Made by a program: the position numbers and the translations under genes. From Buchnera aphidicola (Microlophium carnosum) (GTDB lineage Bacteria; Pseudomonadota; Gammaproteobacteria; Enterobacterales; Enterobacteriaceae): a stretch of 64,000 nt of DNA. The notes beneath the pieces were generated by a model that was not told where the DNA came from, made no database searches, and saw only the letters and a list, made by a program, of their open reading frames with translations. Numbering within the stretch: the first letter of the stretch is position 1; each line of letters begins with the position of its first letter. The stretch spans positions 62,001 to 126,000 of the forward strand of contig CP048747.1 in NCBI GenBank assembly GCA_011752475.1, given 5' to 3'. This document shows, piece after piece, positions 45,727-55,498 of this stretch.

Positions 45727-46777
45727 AATATTATTTATTGATCGAGATGGGACATTAATTGATGAACCTATTAATACTTACCAGATAGATTCAATAAGTA
45801 AATTAATATTTAAAAAAAATGTCATTTCTTCATTGCGTAAATTAATAAAACTTGGTTATAAATTAATTATGGTGACTAACCAAGATGGTCTTGGTACTAA
45901 AAATTTTCCTCTTGAAAATTTTAATGTACCTCATATTTTTATGTTGAAAATTTTTCGTTCAGAAGGAGTGATATTCGATGATATATTAATTTGCCCTCAT
46001 TTTTTAGATGATCATTGTGAATGTCGTAAACCTAAAATAAATATGATAAAACCATGGTTAAATAAAATAGATTTGAAAAGTAGCTACGTTATTGGTGACC
46101 GAAGTACAGATATAGAACTATCAAAAAATCTTCGAATCAAAGGCATTCAATATCAAGAAAACATATGTGGTTGGGTTGATATTGAAAAATATATTATAAA
46201 ACATAACAGATATTCTAGAATTATTAGAAAAACAAAAGAAACTACAGTTCATGTTGACGTTTGGTTAGATCTAGAAGAAACAAGTAAAATTGATACTGGT
46301 ATAAAGTTTTTTGATCATATGTTAGAACAATTAGCAGTACATAGTGGTATTTGTATGAATGTTTCTACACAAGGCGATCTTCATATTGATGATCATCATA
46401 CAATAGAAGATACAGGTATTGTATTAGGGGAAGCGTTATTACAAGCTTTAGGAAAAAAAAATGGTTTGTGTAGATTCGGTTTTTACTTACCTATGGACGA
46501 AAGTAAATCTAATTGTATTATGGATATATCAAATCGTCCATACCTAAATTTTAAAGCCAATTTTAACTATAAAATGGTTGGTGATCTTAGTACTGATATG
46601 GTTGAACATTTTTTTTATTCCCTTTGTTATTCTATGAAAATCACACTTCATTTATATGCTGAAGGAAAAAATGATCACCATTGTATTGAAAGTTTATTTA
46701 AGGTTTTTGGTCGTACGTTACGTCAAGCTATTAAGCTAGAAGGCAATGTGTTACCTACTTCAAAAGGGATTTTATGA
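45716..46777 (+). CDS. hisB: Bifunctional histidinol-phosphatase / imidazoleglycerol-phosphate dehydratase
   Basis: HisB has two activities: an N-terminal HAD-type phosphatase and a C-terminal dehydratase. It has 353 residues (355 in E. coli) from a GTG start at 45716, which overlaps hisC. The phosphatase nucleophiles lie in FIDRDGTLID (about 7-16), with a zinc-binding segment CPHFLDDHCECRKPK at about 92-106. The dehydratase has FFDHMLEQLAVHSG, DDHHTIEDTGIVLGEAL and GKNDHHCIESLFK. Both halves look complete. Confidence 0.97.
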   Translation: MKNKILFIDRDGTLIDEPINTYQIDSISKLIFKKNVISSLRKLIKLGYKLIMVTNQDGLGTKNFPLENFNVPHIFMLKIFRSEGVIFDDILICPHFLDDHCECRKPKINMIKPWLNKIDLKSSYVIGDRSTDIELSKNLRIKGIQYQENICGWVDIEKYIIKHNRYSRIIRKTKETTVHVDVWLDLEETSKIDTGIKFFDHMLEQLAVHSGICMNVSTQGDLHIDDHHTIEDTGIVLGEALLQALGKKNGLCRFGFYLPMDESKSNCIMDISNRPYLNFKANFNYKMVGDLSTDMVEHFFYSLCYSMKITLHLYAEGKNDHHCIESLFKVFGRTLRQAIKLEGNVLPTSKGIL

Positions 46778-47367
46778 TGAACATAGTAATAGTAGATACT
46801 GGTTGTGCGAATTTAACATCGATAAAAGTAGCAATTAAAAATTTAGGGTATGATCCTATAATAACTTCAGCACCATCTATTATCTCACAATCTAAAAAGA
46901 TTTTTTTACCTGGAGTAGGAACTGCTTCTTCAGCAATGAATTTTTTATTTCAAAAAAATATAGTTAGTATTATTCAAAAATTCAAACAACCAATATTAGG
47001 AATATGTCTTGGCATGCAATTGTTTTGTGATTTTAGTGAAGAATGTAATGGTGTAAAAACACTTGGAATCATTAAATCGTCTGCATTACGTTTAAAAACT
47101 AATCATTTACCATTACCTCATATTGGTTGGAACCAAATTATATTTCATACAGAGCATCCTTTATTTAAAAAAATACCAAATCACTCGAGATTTTATTTCG
47201 TTCATAGTTATATAGTTCCTATCAATAAATACACATTGTCTACAACTAATTATGGTCTAGATTTTAGTTCAGTTATACAAAAAAATAATTTTTTTGGAGT
47301 TCAATTTCATCCAGAAAAATCTGGAAATATAGGTTCGCAATTGTTAAAAAATTTTTTGGAGATGTAA
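46774..47367 (+). CDS. hisH: Imidazole glycerol phosphate synthase, glutamine amidotransferase subunit
   Basis: HisH provides ammonia from glutamine to HisF. It has 197 residues (196 in E. coli). The catalytic cysteine is in LGICLGMQLFCDFSEE (about 74-90), and the His/Glu pair is in VQFHPEKSG (about 177-185). The start has two adjacent ATG codons (46774 and 46777) overlapping the hisB stop; which is used cannot be told. It is followed by hisA after 4 bp. Confidence 0.97.
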   Translation: MMNIVIVDTGCANLTSIKVAIKNLGYDPIITSAPSIISQSKKIFLPGVGTASSAMNFLFQKNIVSIIQKFKQPILGICLGMQLFCDFSEECNGVKTLGIIKSSALRLKTNHLPLPHIGWNQIIFHTEHPLFKKIPNHSRFYFVHSYIVPINKYTLSTTNYGLDFSSVIQKNNFFGVQFHPEKSGNIGSQLLKNFLEM

Positions 47368-47371
47368 ATTA

Positions 47372-48112
47372 ATGATTATTCCAGCATTTGACTTAATCGA
47401 TGGTAGAGCAGTACGTTTATATCAAGGTAATTATTTAAATAAAAAAAATTACGATATAAATTTACTTTCTCATTTAGAAGAATATAAATTAAAAAATGTT
47501 AAAATTGTTCACTTAGTAGATTTAGACGGAGCAAAAGACAGCAATAATAGACAAATAGCATTATTGAAAAAAGTTTTATCTTGTACTGCTATTCCTATAC
47601 AAATAGGTGGCGGGGTAAGAACTACCAAAGATATAAGTACGCTTCTTAGTTTAGGAGCTAAAAGAGTAGTGATTGGTTCTTCTGTTATAGATAATACAAA
47701 CAAAGTAAAAGAATGGTTAAAAATTTATGGTTCAGATTCAATTGTTTTAGCATTAGACGTAAACATTAATAGTCATAATGAAAAAGAAATATATATTAAT
47801 GGTTGGCAAAAAAGAACTAATTTGATGCTTGAGGAAGTCATTGAATATTTTTTACCGAGTGGTTTAAAACATGTATTATGTACAGATATATCTAAAGATG
47901 GAACATTACTAGGACCAAATTTTAATTTATATAAAGAAATTACTAATTCTTTTAAAAGTATACATTTTCAAGCATCTGGTGGGGTATCTACCTTACAAGA
48001 TATTATTTCTTTAAAACAAACTGGAATTAAAAGTATTATTATTGGCCGTAGTTTATTAGAAAAAAAATTTACGATAGAAGAGGTTTTAAAATGTTGGCAA
48101 AGCGAATCATAG
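47372..48112 (+). CDS. hisA: ProFAR isomerase (HisA)
   Basis: HisA isomerises phosphoribosylformimino-AICAR phosphate to its ribulosyl form. It has 246 residues (245 in E. coli) and a (beta/alpha)8 barrel. Catalytic aspartates lie in IIPAFDLIDGRAVRLYQGN (about residue 7) and CTDISKDGTLLGPN (about 169-182). The phosphate-binding GGGVRTTKDI and QASGGVSTLQDI loops are present. The 3' end overlaps hisF by 22 bp. Confidence 0.97.
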   Translation: MIIPAFDLIDGRAVRLYQGNYLNKKNYDINLLSHLEEYKLKNVKIVHLVDLDGAKDSNNRQIALLKKVLSCTAIPIQIGGGVRTTKDISTLLSLGAKRVVIGSSVIDNTNKVKEWLKIYGSDSIVLALDVNINSHNEKEIYINGWQKRTNLMLEEVIEYFLPSGLKHVLCTDISKDGTLLGPNFNLYKEITNSFKSIHFQASGGVSTLQDIISLKQTGIKSIIIGRSLLEKKFTIEEVLKCWQSES

Positions 48113-48867
48113 CATGTCTTGATGTTAATAACGGTGTAGTAGTAAAAGGGATCAAATTTCAAAATCATAAGATTGTAGGTGATATTTTGCCATTATCTAA
48201 ACGTTACACAAAAGAAGGTATAGATGAATTAGTATTTTATGATATAACTGCTTCAACAAGAAATAAATTAGTTAATAAAATCTGGATAAAAAATATTGCT
48301 AAAATAATAAATATTCCATTTTGTGTAGCTGGAGGAATTAAAAGTGTAGAAGACGCAGGAAGCATTTTATCTAGTGGTGCAGATAAAATATCGATTAATT
48401 CTGCAGCATTAATGGATCCTGATTTAATTACTAAAATTTCAGAACGTTTTGGCGTACAGTGTACGGTAGTTGGTATTGATTCTTGGTTTGATAAAGAAAA
48501 AAATTCTTATATGGTACAGCAATATACAGGAGATATCAGAAAAACTTATCAAACTTGTTGGAAAACATCTGATTGGGTAAAAAAAGTTCAAGAAAAAGGT
48601 GCTGGTGAAATCGTTTTAAATGTAATGAATAAAGATGGATTGCAACAAGGATACGATCTTTCGCATCTAAGCGAAATAAGAGAAATATGTAAAGTTCCCT
48701 TAGTTGCATCAGGAGGTGCAGGAAATATAACACATTTTTATGAAGCATTACATTATTCTAACGTAGATGGAGTATTAGCGGCATCTGTTTTCCACAGAAA
48801 TATAGTAGATATACGCACTTTAAAAAATTTTTTAATTGCACGGGGAATGGAGATTAGAGAATGTTAA
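48091..48867 (+). CDS. hisF: Imidazole glycerol phosphate synthase, cyclase subunit
   Basis: HisF makes imidazole glycerol phosphate and AICAR with ammonia from HisH. It has 258 residues, as in E. coli. The catalytic aspartates are in IIACLDVNNGVVVKG (about 6-20) and VVGIDSWFDKEK (about 126-137). Phosphate loops appear as CVAGGIKSVEDA and VASGGAGNITHF. Its start lies inside hisA and its end overlaps hisI by 7 bp, indicating tight translational coupling. Confidence 0.98.
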   Translation: MLAKRIIACLDVNNGVVVKGIKFQNHKIVGDILPLSKRYTKEGIDELVFYDITASTRNKLVNKIWIKNIAKIINIPFCVAGGIKSVEDAGSILSSGADKISINSAALMDPDLITKISERFGVQCTVVGIDSWFDKEKNSYMVQQYTGDIRKTYQTCWKTSDWVKKVQEKGAGEIVLNVMNKDGLQQGYDLSHLSEIREICKVPLVASGGAGNITHFYEALHYSNVDGVLAASVFHRNIVDIRTLKNFLIARGMEIREC

Positions 48868-49493
48868 GAACAAGTAATTTAGTAAATCTTAATTGGAAAA
48901 AAACTAATGGCATGATTCCTGCAATCATACAAGATTATTCTTCGAATGAAATTTTAATGCATGGATACATGAATAAAGAAGCTTTATTAAAAACCCAAAA
49001 AGATGGTTTAGTGACATTTTATTCTCGTACTAAGAATTGTTTATGGACTAAAGGAGAAACATCAGGAAATTATTTACAAGTAATTGAAATTAGTACGGAT
49101 TGTGATCATGATGCATTGTTAATTTTAGTTACTCCCCAAGGGAAGACATGTCATTTAGGAAATACGAGTTGTTTTATTTTAAAGGAAAATAATATAAATT
49201 TTTTATTTCGATTAGAAAAAATTATAGAGGATAGAAAAAATAAATTTTCTACTCATTCATATACGTCTAGTTTATATGAATCGGGAACAAGTCGTATAGC
49301 CCAAAAAGTAGGTGAAGAGGCTGTAGAAACAATATTAGCCGCCATGAAGAAAGATTCAAATGAATTAATCAATGAATCTTCAGATCTAATTTATCATCTT
49401 ATTGTATTATTGCATGATCAAAATTTAAATTTAAATATAGTTCTTGATAATTTGAAAAAAAGAAGAAAAAAAAAATTACATATTAATCTTTAG
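48861..49493 (+). CDS. hisI: Bifunctional phosphoribosyl-AMP cyclohydrolase / phosphoribosyl-ATP pyrophosphatase
   Basis: HisI (HisIE) performs the second and third steps of histidine synthesis. It has 210 residues (203 in E. coli). The N-terminal cyclohydrolase has MHGYMNKEALLKT, FYSRTKNCLWTKGETSGN and the zinc-type DCDHDALL (about 78-85). The C-terminal pyrophosphatase has YESGTSRIAQKVGEEAVET near 136-154 and SSDLIYHLIVLL. It is the last his gene, so the operon has all eight genes in enteric order. Confidence 0.97.
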   Translation: MLRTSNLVNLNWKKTNGMIPAIIQDYSSNEILMHGYMNKEALLKTQKDGLVTFYSRTKNCLWTKGETSGNYLQVIEISTDCDHDALLILVTPQGKTCHLGNTSCFILKENNINFLFRLEKIIEDRKNKFSTHSYTSSLYESGTSRIAQKVGEEAVETILAAMKKDSNELINESSDLIYHLIVLLHDQNLNLNIVLDNLKKRRKKKLHINL

Positions 49494-49873
49494 AAAATTA
49501 AATGTATAATATTAAAAAATATTAATAAAAACAGATCTATGACATTTCAATTTCAAAAATAAATTTCAATAATATAAAACACATATATATTATGTGTGAT
49601 TATACGTAAACATCTCCATTTTTAAAAAATTTCTTAGATATTATATGAGTAAATTTTTCTTTTTTTACAAAATCAAATATTAATATAATTTTTGCAAAGT
49701 TTTTATCTGTATTTTAAATTAATAAAAATACTTTTTTCATATTTTATTTTAAATTAATGAAAAATTGAAAATATTTGTAATATCATTTATTGTGTAAGAA
49801 ATTAAATGAAATGTAATAATTTTTAACAATGATGATTTAATATTTATTTAGCATATTGTAATTGGAGAAAGAA
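49494..49873. other. Intergenic region hisI / gnd (about 380 bp)
   Basis: AT-rich spacer with a small ACACATA/TATGTGT hairpin at 49579-49597 that lacks a T run. No open frame or RNA gene is recognisable. In E. coli several surface-polysaccharide genes lie between hisI and gnd; none remain here. Confidence 0.5.
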
Positions 49874-51280
49874 ATGTCACAACAACAAATTGGTGTTGTA
49901 GGAATGGCAGTTATGGGACGAAATTTAGCATTAAATATTGAGAGTAAAAATTATACTGTATCTATATTTAATCGAACAAGTTCAATCACAAAAGAAATAA
50001 TAAATCAACATAAGAAGAAGAATATTTTTCCATATTTTTCTATTGAAGATTTTATTAATTCACTTATGAAACCAAGATGTATTTTATTAATGGTTCAATC
50101 TGGAAGAGCCACTGATGAGACTATTAAACTAATTATACCCTATTTAGAAAAAGAAGATATATTAATTGATGCAGGTAACACTTTTTATAAAGATACTATT
50201 CGAAGAAGTGAAGAATTATCTAAATACGGCATTAATTTTATTGGAATGGGAGTATCTGGAGGTGAATTAGGAGCATTACATGGTCCATCTATTATGCCAG
50301 GAGGACAAAGAACAGCATATAATCTTGTATTTCCTATATTACAAAAAATATCCGCAAAATTTAAAGGTGATTCATGTGTAAGTTATATTGGTCCAAATGG
50401 TTCAGGTCATTATGTAAAAATGATACATAATGGTATTGAATATGGTGATATGCAATTAATTTCAGAGTCATATTTTTTATTAAAAAGTTTATTAAATCTA
50501 AGTAATGAAGAATTATCATCTATATTTTCTGAATGGAATAAAGGTGAACTCAATAGTTATTTAATTGAAATAACAAAAAATATTTTTATTAAAAAAGATC
50601 ATAATGGAAAATATTTAATAGATATTATTTTAGATGTAGCTGAAGATAAAGGTACGGGTAAATGGATCAGCAAAAATGCTTTAGAATTACGAGAACCTCT
50701 TTCATTAATTACTGAATCTGTTTTTTCACGTTATTTGTCTTCTCTAAAACAACAACGTATCGCTGCATCAAAAATATTGAAAGGACCTAATATACAAGCA
50801 TCGATTAAAGATAAAAATAGTTTCATTGAAGAAGTTAGACGAGCTTTGTATTTAGGGAAAATAATTTCTTATGCTCAAGGTTTTTCTCAATTAAAAAAAG
50901 CTTCAGAAAAATATAATTGGAGTTTACAATATGGAGAAATTGCTAAGATTTTTAGAGCTGGATGTATTATACGAGCCAATTTTTTAGAAAAAATAACAGA
51001 AGAATATTCGCAAAATAAAAACATAATGAATTTATTATTAACTCCTTATTTTTCAAAAGTAGCTAATGAATACGAAAGATCATTACGTAAAATTGTTATT
51101 TATGGGGTAAAATATGGTGTTGCTATTCCAACTTTTTCTGCAGCAATATCTTATTATGATAGTTATAGAACAATAGATTTGCCAGCTAATCTTATCCAGG
51201 CTCAAAGAGATTATTTTGGTTCACATACTTATCAAAGAATAGATAAAACTGGTTACTTTCATACGAATTGGTCTGAATAA
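49874..51280 (+). CDS. gnd: 6-phosphogluconate dehydrogenase, decarboxylating
   Basis: Gnd converts 6-phosphogluconate to ribulose 5-phosphate, CO2 and NADPH. I chose the ATG at 49874, which has GGAG upstream and gives 468 residues, exactly the E. coli length. The NADP-binding GVVGMAVMGRNLALN (about 6-20), MGVSGGELGALHGPSIMPGG (about 126-145), the catalytic lysine in HYVKMIHNGIEYGD (about 181-195) and the C-terminal QRDYFGSHTYQRID are all present. It supplies NADPH and the ribulose 5-phosphate used by ribB and, after isomerisation, by PRPP synthesis for hisG. Confidence 0.98.
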   Translation: MSQQQIGVVGMAVMGRNLALNIESKNYTVSIFNRTSSITKEIINQHKKKNIFPYFSIEDFINSLMKPRCILLMVQSGRATDETIKLIIPYLEKEDILIDAGNTFYKDTIRRSEELSKYGINFIGMGVSGGELGALHGPSIMPGGQRTAYNLVFPILQKISAKFKGDSCVSYIGPNGSGHYVKMIHNGIEYGDMQLISESYFLLKSLLNLSNEELSSIFSEWNKGELNSYLIEITKNIFIKKDHNGKYLIDIILDVAEDKGTGKWISKNALELREPLSLITESVFSRYLSSLKQQRIAASKILKGPNIQASIKDKNSFIEEVRRALYLGKIISYAQGFSQLKKASEKYNWSLQYGEIAKIFRAGCIIRANFLEKITEEYSQNKNIMNLLLTPYFSKVANEYERSLRKIVIYGVKYGVAIPTFSAAISYYDSYRTIDLPANLIQAQRDYFGSHTYQRIDKTGYFHTNWSE

Positions 51281-51365
51281 AAAATAATACTAGAATAGTT
51301 GATATTTATATATGTATCTATCATGTTTCTTATATCATGGATATTATCTTATAGTTAAAAACTAA

Positions 51366-51400
51366 AATAGCAGAATATATTAAAAAATATCTCTGCTATT
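51366..51400 (+). terminator. Hairpin after gnd
   Basis: AATAGCAGA (51366-51374) pairs with TCTGCTATT (51392-51400), and the stem can be partly extended inwards through A/T pairs. It lies 86 bp after the gnd stop. Only a mixed CGATTCTATT follows, so termination efficiency is doubtful. Confidence 0.45.
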
Positions 51401-51485
51401 CGATTCTATTTATTACTTGTTATATTTTTTATCGATGTTATAACATATTTTTTTTAATGACATTAATTATATTACAGGAATAAAA

Positions 51486-52067
51486 ATGCGTTTATGTGAT
51501 AAAGATATTGAAGAATGGTTGAAAAGAAAAGAATTAATTATAGAACCTTATCCTGAAAAAAAATTAATTAATGGAATCACTGTTGACATACATCTGAGTA
51601 ATAAATTTCGTTTTTTTTATGAACATACTAGCTCTTGTATTGATTTAAGTAATTCTAAAATAAATAAAGCGTCAGAATTAAGAGAAATTATGAGTCATGA
51701 AATAATTTTTTCTAAAGAAAAACCATTGTTTTTACAACCGAGATCTTTAGTATTATCTTCTACTTTTGAAAATATTAAAATTCCAAATAATTTAGTTGGT
51801 TGGCTAGATGGACGTTCTTCTTTAGCTCGTCTAGGACTAATGATTCATGCTACTGCACATCGGATTGATCCAGGATGGAAGGGTAATATTGTTCTAGAAA
51901 TGTTTAATGCAGGAAAATTAACATTAGTATTATGTCCTCAAATGAAGATTGCCGCACTTAGTTTTGAAGTTTTATCTCAACCAGTATTACGTCCTTATAA
52001 TTTAAGACAAGAAGCTAAATATAAAATTCAAAATGGAGTGGTTCCTAGTCGTATTGATAAAGAATAA
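51486..52067 (+). CDS. dcd: dCTP deaminase
   Basis: Dcd deaminates dCTP to dUTP, the main source of dUMP for thymidylate in enterics. It has 193 residues, as in E. coli. Segments include MRLCDKDIEEWL, INGITVDIHLSNKFR, the substrate-binding GWLDGRSSLARLGLM (about 106-120), AHRIDPGWKGNIVLEMFN with the catalytic glutamate near residue 138, and RQEAKYKIQNG at the C-terminus. AGGAATAAAA precedes the ATG. Confidence 0.97.
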   Translation: MRLCDKDIEEWLKRKELIIEPYPEKKLINGITVDIHLSNKFRFFYEHTSSCIDLSNSKINKASELREIMSHEIIFSKEKPLFLQPRSLVLSSTFENIKIPNNLVGWLDGRSSLARLGLMIHATAHRIDPGWKGNIVLEMFNAGKLTLVLCPQMKIAALSFEVLSQPVLRPYNLRQEAKYKIQNGVVPSRIDKE

Positions 52068-52210
52068 AACTTTTTATAAAAAATATCATCTATATTTTAA
52101 TTTCTTAGTTGTTTTATAAATTAATTATTAATAAAATTATTGATTTAAACTAGTAATAGTTTGTAATTATTTTTTTACATCATATTTTTCATTTAAAAAA
52201 ATATAATATT

Positions 52211-53857
52211 ATGACAAGTGTACTTAGAAAAATTTTAGTTACCTGTGCTTTACCTTATGCAAATGGTTCGATTCATATTGGACATATGTTGGAACATATT
52301 CAAGCAGATATTTGGGTGCGTTATCATAGAATGCGTGGTCATGAAGTATGGTTTGTTTCCGCTGATGATGCACACGGTACTGCGATAATGTTAAAATCTA
52401 AAGATTTGGGAATATCTTCTAATGAACTGATTAAAAATATTAGAAAAGAACATCAAATAGATTTTTTAAATTTTAAAATTTCACATGATAATTATTATTC
52501 AACTCATAGTGTAGAAAATTTATATTTATTAAGAAAAATTTTTACATGTTTGAATAAACAAGGTTTAATTAAAGAAAAACAAATCTCTCAATTGTATGAT
52601 GATGAAAAGAAAATTTTTCTTCCAGATCGATTTATCAAAGGTACATGTCCGATTTGTAGATCCAAACATCAATATGGTGATAATTGTGAAATATGTAGTT
52701 CAACTTATGAACCTATAGATTTAATTAATCCAATATCTGTGATTTCAGGAACAAAACCTATTTTAAAAAATACAAAACATTTATATTTTGATTTGCCTTT
52801 CTTTAGTGATATGCTGAAAATATGGATACATTCTGGTGTTTTAGAAAATTCAGTAATTAAAAAGACAGAAGAATGGTTTAAAGTAGGTTTAAAATCATGG
52901 TGTATTTCTCGAGATGCACCTTATTTTGGATTTAAAATTCCTAAATATCTTAATAAATATTTTTATGTTTGGCTTGATGCTCCTATTGGTTATATTAGTA
53001 CATTCAAAAATCTTTGTTTTAAAAATAAAAAATTAAATTTTCATGAATTGTGGAATGAAAAATCTAGTTATGAACTATACCATTTCATTGGAAAAGATAT
53101 TATTTATTTTCATACTTTATTTTGGCCTGCAATATTAGAAGCTTTTTCTTTTAGAAAACCTAATAAAATTTTTGTTCATGGTTATCTTACGATAAACGGA
53201 TTGAAATTATCAAAATCACGAGGTGCTTTAATTAAAGCTAGAGATTGGATTAAATGTTTTGATTCAGATAGTTTACGTTATTATTATGCAAGCAAGTCAT
53301 CTAATAAAATTCACGATATTGAAATTAATTTAGAAGATTTTGTTTGTAAAATAAATAGTGATATTGTAAATAAATTAGTTAATTTAGCCTCAAGAAATGC
53401 TAGTTTTATTAATAAATATTTTAATGGATATTTATCCAGTACATTAAGTGACATGAAACTATATCAATATTTTGTTAATGCAAGCAGTAATATTGAAAGT
53501 TTCTTAGAAAATCGTGAATTTAATTTTGTTGTAAGAGAATCGATGAGATTATTAGATGTAGCTAATCAATATATTAATAAAAAAAAACCATGGAAAATTG
53601 AACGAACAGAAAAAAATATTATTGAATTACAAAAAATTTGTACAATGGGTATCAATTTATTTAGAATTGTTATGATTTTTTTAAAACCAATTATACCTGA
53701 TTTAGCAATGAAAACAGAATCTTTTTTACTATCAAAATTAACTTGGAACGATATTAAAAATCCACTATTATCTCACCAAATTAATGAATTTATACCTTTA
53801 TATAAAAGAATTAGTATTAAAAAAATTTTGGAATTAATTAAATTAAGTCAAGAGTAA
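52211..53857 (+). CDS. metG: Methionyl-tRNA synthetase, without C-terminal tRNA-binding domain
   Basis: MetG charges initiator and elongator tRNA-Met. The class I motifs are PYANGSIHIGHM (HIGH, about 15-26) and LKLSKSRGA (KMSKS, about 334-342). The zinc knuckle reads CPICRSKHQYGDNCEICSS at about 146-164. It has 548 residues against 677 in E. coli: the protein ends at the anticodon-binding helical domain, and the C-terminal dimerisation/EMAP-like domain is absent. Monomeric forms without that domain are active in E. coli, so aminoacylation is probably normal. It is convergent with tilS. Confidence 0.97.
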   Translation: MTSVLRKILVTCALPYANGSIHIGHMLEHIQADIWVRYHRMRGHEVWFVSADDAHGTAIMLKSKDLGISSNELIKNIRKEHQIDFLNFKISHDNYYSTHSVENLYLLRKIFTCLNKQGLIKEKQISQLYDDEKKIFLPDRFIKGTCPICRSKHQYGDNCEICSSTYEPIDLINPISVISGTKPILKNTKHLYFDLPFFSDMLKIWIHSGVLENSVIKKTEEWFKVGLKSWCISRDAPYFGFKIPKYLNKYFYVWLDAPIGYISTFKNLCFKNKKLNFHELWNEKSSYELYHFIGKDIIYFHTLFWPAILEAFSFRKPNKIFVHGYLTINGLKLSKSRGALIKARDWIKCFDSDSLRYYYASKSSNKIHDIEINLEDFVCKINSDIVNKLVNLASRNASFINKYFNGYLSSTLSDMKLYQYFVNASSNIESFLENREFNFVVRESMRLLDVANQYINKKKPWKIERTEKNIIELQKICTMGINLFRIVMIFLKPIIPDLAMKTESFLLSKLTWNDIKNPLLSHQINEFIPLYKRISIKKILELIKLSQE

Positions 53858-53902
53858 TAAATTTTTTATTAAAATACATAATAGTTGCATTTAATAAAAA
53901 TT

Positions 53903-55224
53903 TTAATAAAACGAAAATAAGTTATTATTATCTAATTTTAAATTATTTCGCCAAGATATTGTCCAGGTGTTTCTTTTTTTATTTTTTATATTAATAACAA
54001 ATATTCCTATAGCGCTAATAAAGTTATTGTTATAAAACAGAAGTGGAATTTGGTTACGTAACCAGGGAGGAATATTTTTTTCTTGCCAAATTTTTTTTAT
54101 TTTTCTTTTTTTATTTCTTCCTAATATTAGAATGTCTCCTTCATATTGAAAACGAATATTAATTAATTCATTATTTTCAGGTGCAGGGAGTATCATGCCA
54201 TTATTATCTTTTATTAATTCTCCTAAATTATTAGGCAGTGTCAATTTTTTATTTTTGTTATGCCAAAACAATAAAGTATTTTTAATATTAGATTGTGTTT
54301 TTATAAAGTATAATGATTTCTTATAACGTCTAATTTCATGTTTTTCTAAAATTATTTTAGGATCTGCGTCTATTCGACTAAAAATCATTTGATGATAAAT
54401 ACATTGTATATTTTTATAAGATGGCATTTTTATTTTTTTTAACGAGATCCAATATCTAATTAATGCTGTACATATTTCTTTTTTTATACTTTTAAAATTT
54501 TCAATATTTAAAGAATCATCAAATTTTATAAATACATGAATTTTTTCATGAAGAAAGTAATTTAGTAATATAGTTTCTTGTTGGCATATATTTGTTGTAC
54601 GGAAACAATTTTTGATAAAGTAAGGCCATCTTTTTTCTAATATAGGAATAATTTTATTTCGTATAAAATTACGATCATAATCAATATTAAAATTGCTAAA
54701 ATCTTCAATCCAATGTAAATTTTTTTTTTTAGCCCATAATTTTAATTCTTTTTTTGTTTTTTTTAGAAAAGGACGAACTATTTTTTTTGTTCCAAATGAA
54801 GTTTCAAAAGACATACTAGAAAGTCCAGTAGGACCACTTCCTCTTTTTAAAGATAAAATTAATGTTTCGCATTGATCATTCATATGATGACCAGTGAGTA
54901 ATATTTCATTAGTACATAAATGATTGTATATAATATTATATCGTTTTATTCTTAATCTTTCTTCAAGATTATTTGTGTCTTTTGCAATGTTAATATTTTC
55001 AACAATTAAAGGTATATGATTGGTATCGCAAATTTTTTTACAATGTTCTGTCCATTGTTTTGAAATTAAAGTAAGATTGTGATTAATATGAATGGCGCGT
55101 ATTGTAATACGATTTTTTTTTTTATTTCTAACAACTGATAAAGAAGCACTGTAGAATCTAATCCGCCACTATAAGCTATTAAAAATGATTTTTTTTTATA
55201 TTTTTTAATAATTTTTTCGATCAA
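53903..55224 (-). CDS. tilS: tRNA(Ile)-lysidine synthase TilS, frame broken at an A11 tract
   Basis: TilS converts the wobble cytidine of tRNA-Ile(CAU) to lysidine, an essential step. The N-terminus has the PP-loop IAYSGGLDSTVLLYQL at about residues 16-31. The frame is then lost at an A11 tract (complement of 55113-55123). The next frame continues the TilS alignment without a stop to 53903: RITIRAIHINHNL, VENINIAKDT, LLTGHHMNDQCETLILSLKR, the KRGSGPTGLSSM segment, SYDRNF-like YDRNFIRNK and IWQEKNIPPWLRNQ. One inserted A restores a single frame of about 440 codons (E. coli 432). The start is uncertain: no in-frame ATG lies outside the upstream tRNA gene, and I use the TTG at 55224 behind AGGTAATG. 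Given its essentiality and clean remainder, slippage rescue is the best reading. Confidence 0.85.
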
Positions 55225-55256
55225 ATAAACATTACCTATAAATTTATATTTTTTAA

Positions 55257-55330
55257 TACGTTCGAGTGGACTTGAACCACCAACTTCTACCATGTCATGG
55301 TAGCGCTCTAACCAATTGAGCTACGAACGT
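55257..55330 (-). tRNA. tRNA-Val (anticodon GAC)
   Basis: Minus-strand cloverleaf of 74 nt with acceptor stem ACGTTCG/CGAACGT, D-arm AGCTCAATTGGTTAGAGC, anticodon stem CTACC/GGTAG with loop ATGACAT (anticodon GAC) and T-arm GGTGGTTCAAGTCCACT-like TTC loop. It matches the E. coli tRNA-Val(GAC) pattern. The discriminator is A and CCA is not encoded. It lies directly upstream of tilS on the same strand and the two may be co-transcribed. With the gene at 12136-12208, both valine isoacceptors are in this window. Confidence 0.96.
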
Positions 55331-55498
55331 AAACATTAAAAAAAATTTTTCTTATTTTGTTTTACAATGTCAATTGTATATTATTAATATAACATAAAAA
55401 TACTTTTTTTTAAAATTTAAAATTAATAAAAATTTTTTGTTTTTTATATTAGAAGTATATACATATAAATTAAAAAATATTATTTTTAAGGAGATATT

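Noticed and set aside
55225..55293. ATG at 55293 as the tilS start
   Set aside because: It would place the first codons inside the tRNA-Val(GAC) gene and add residues unrelated to TilS.
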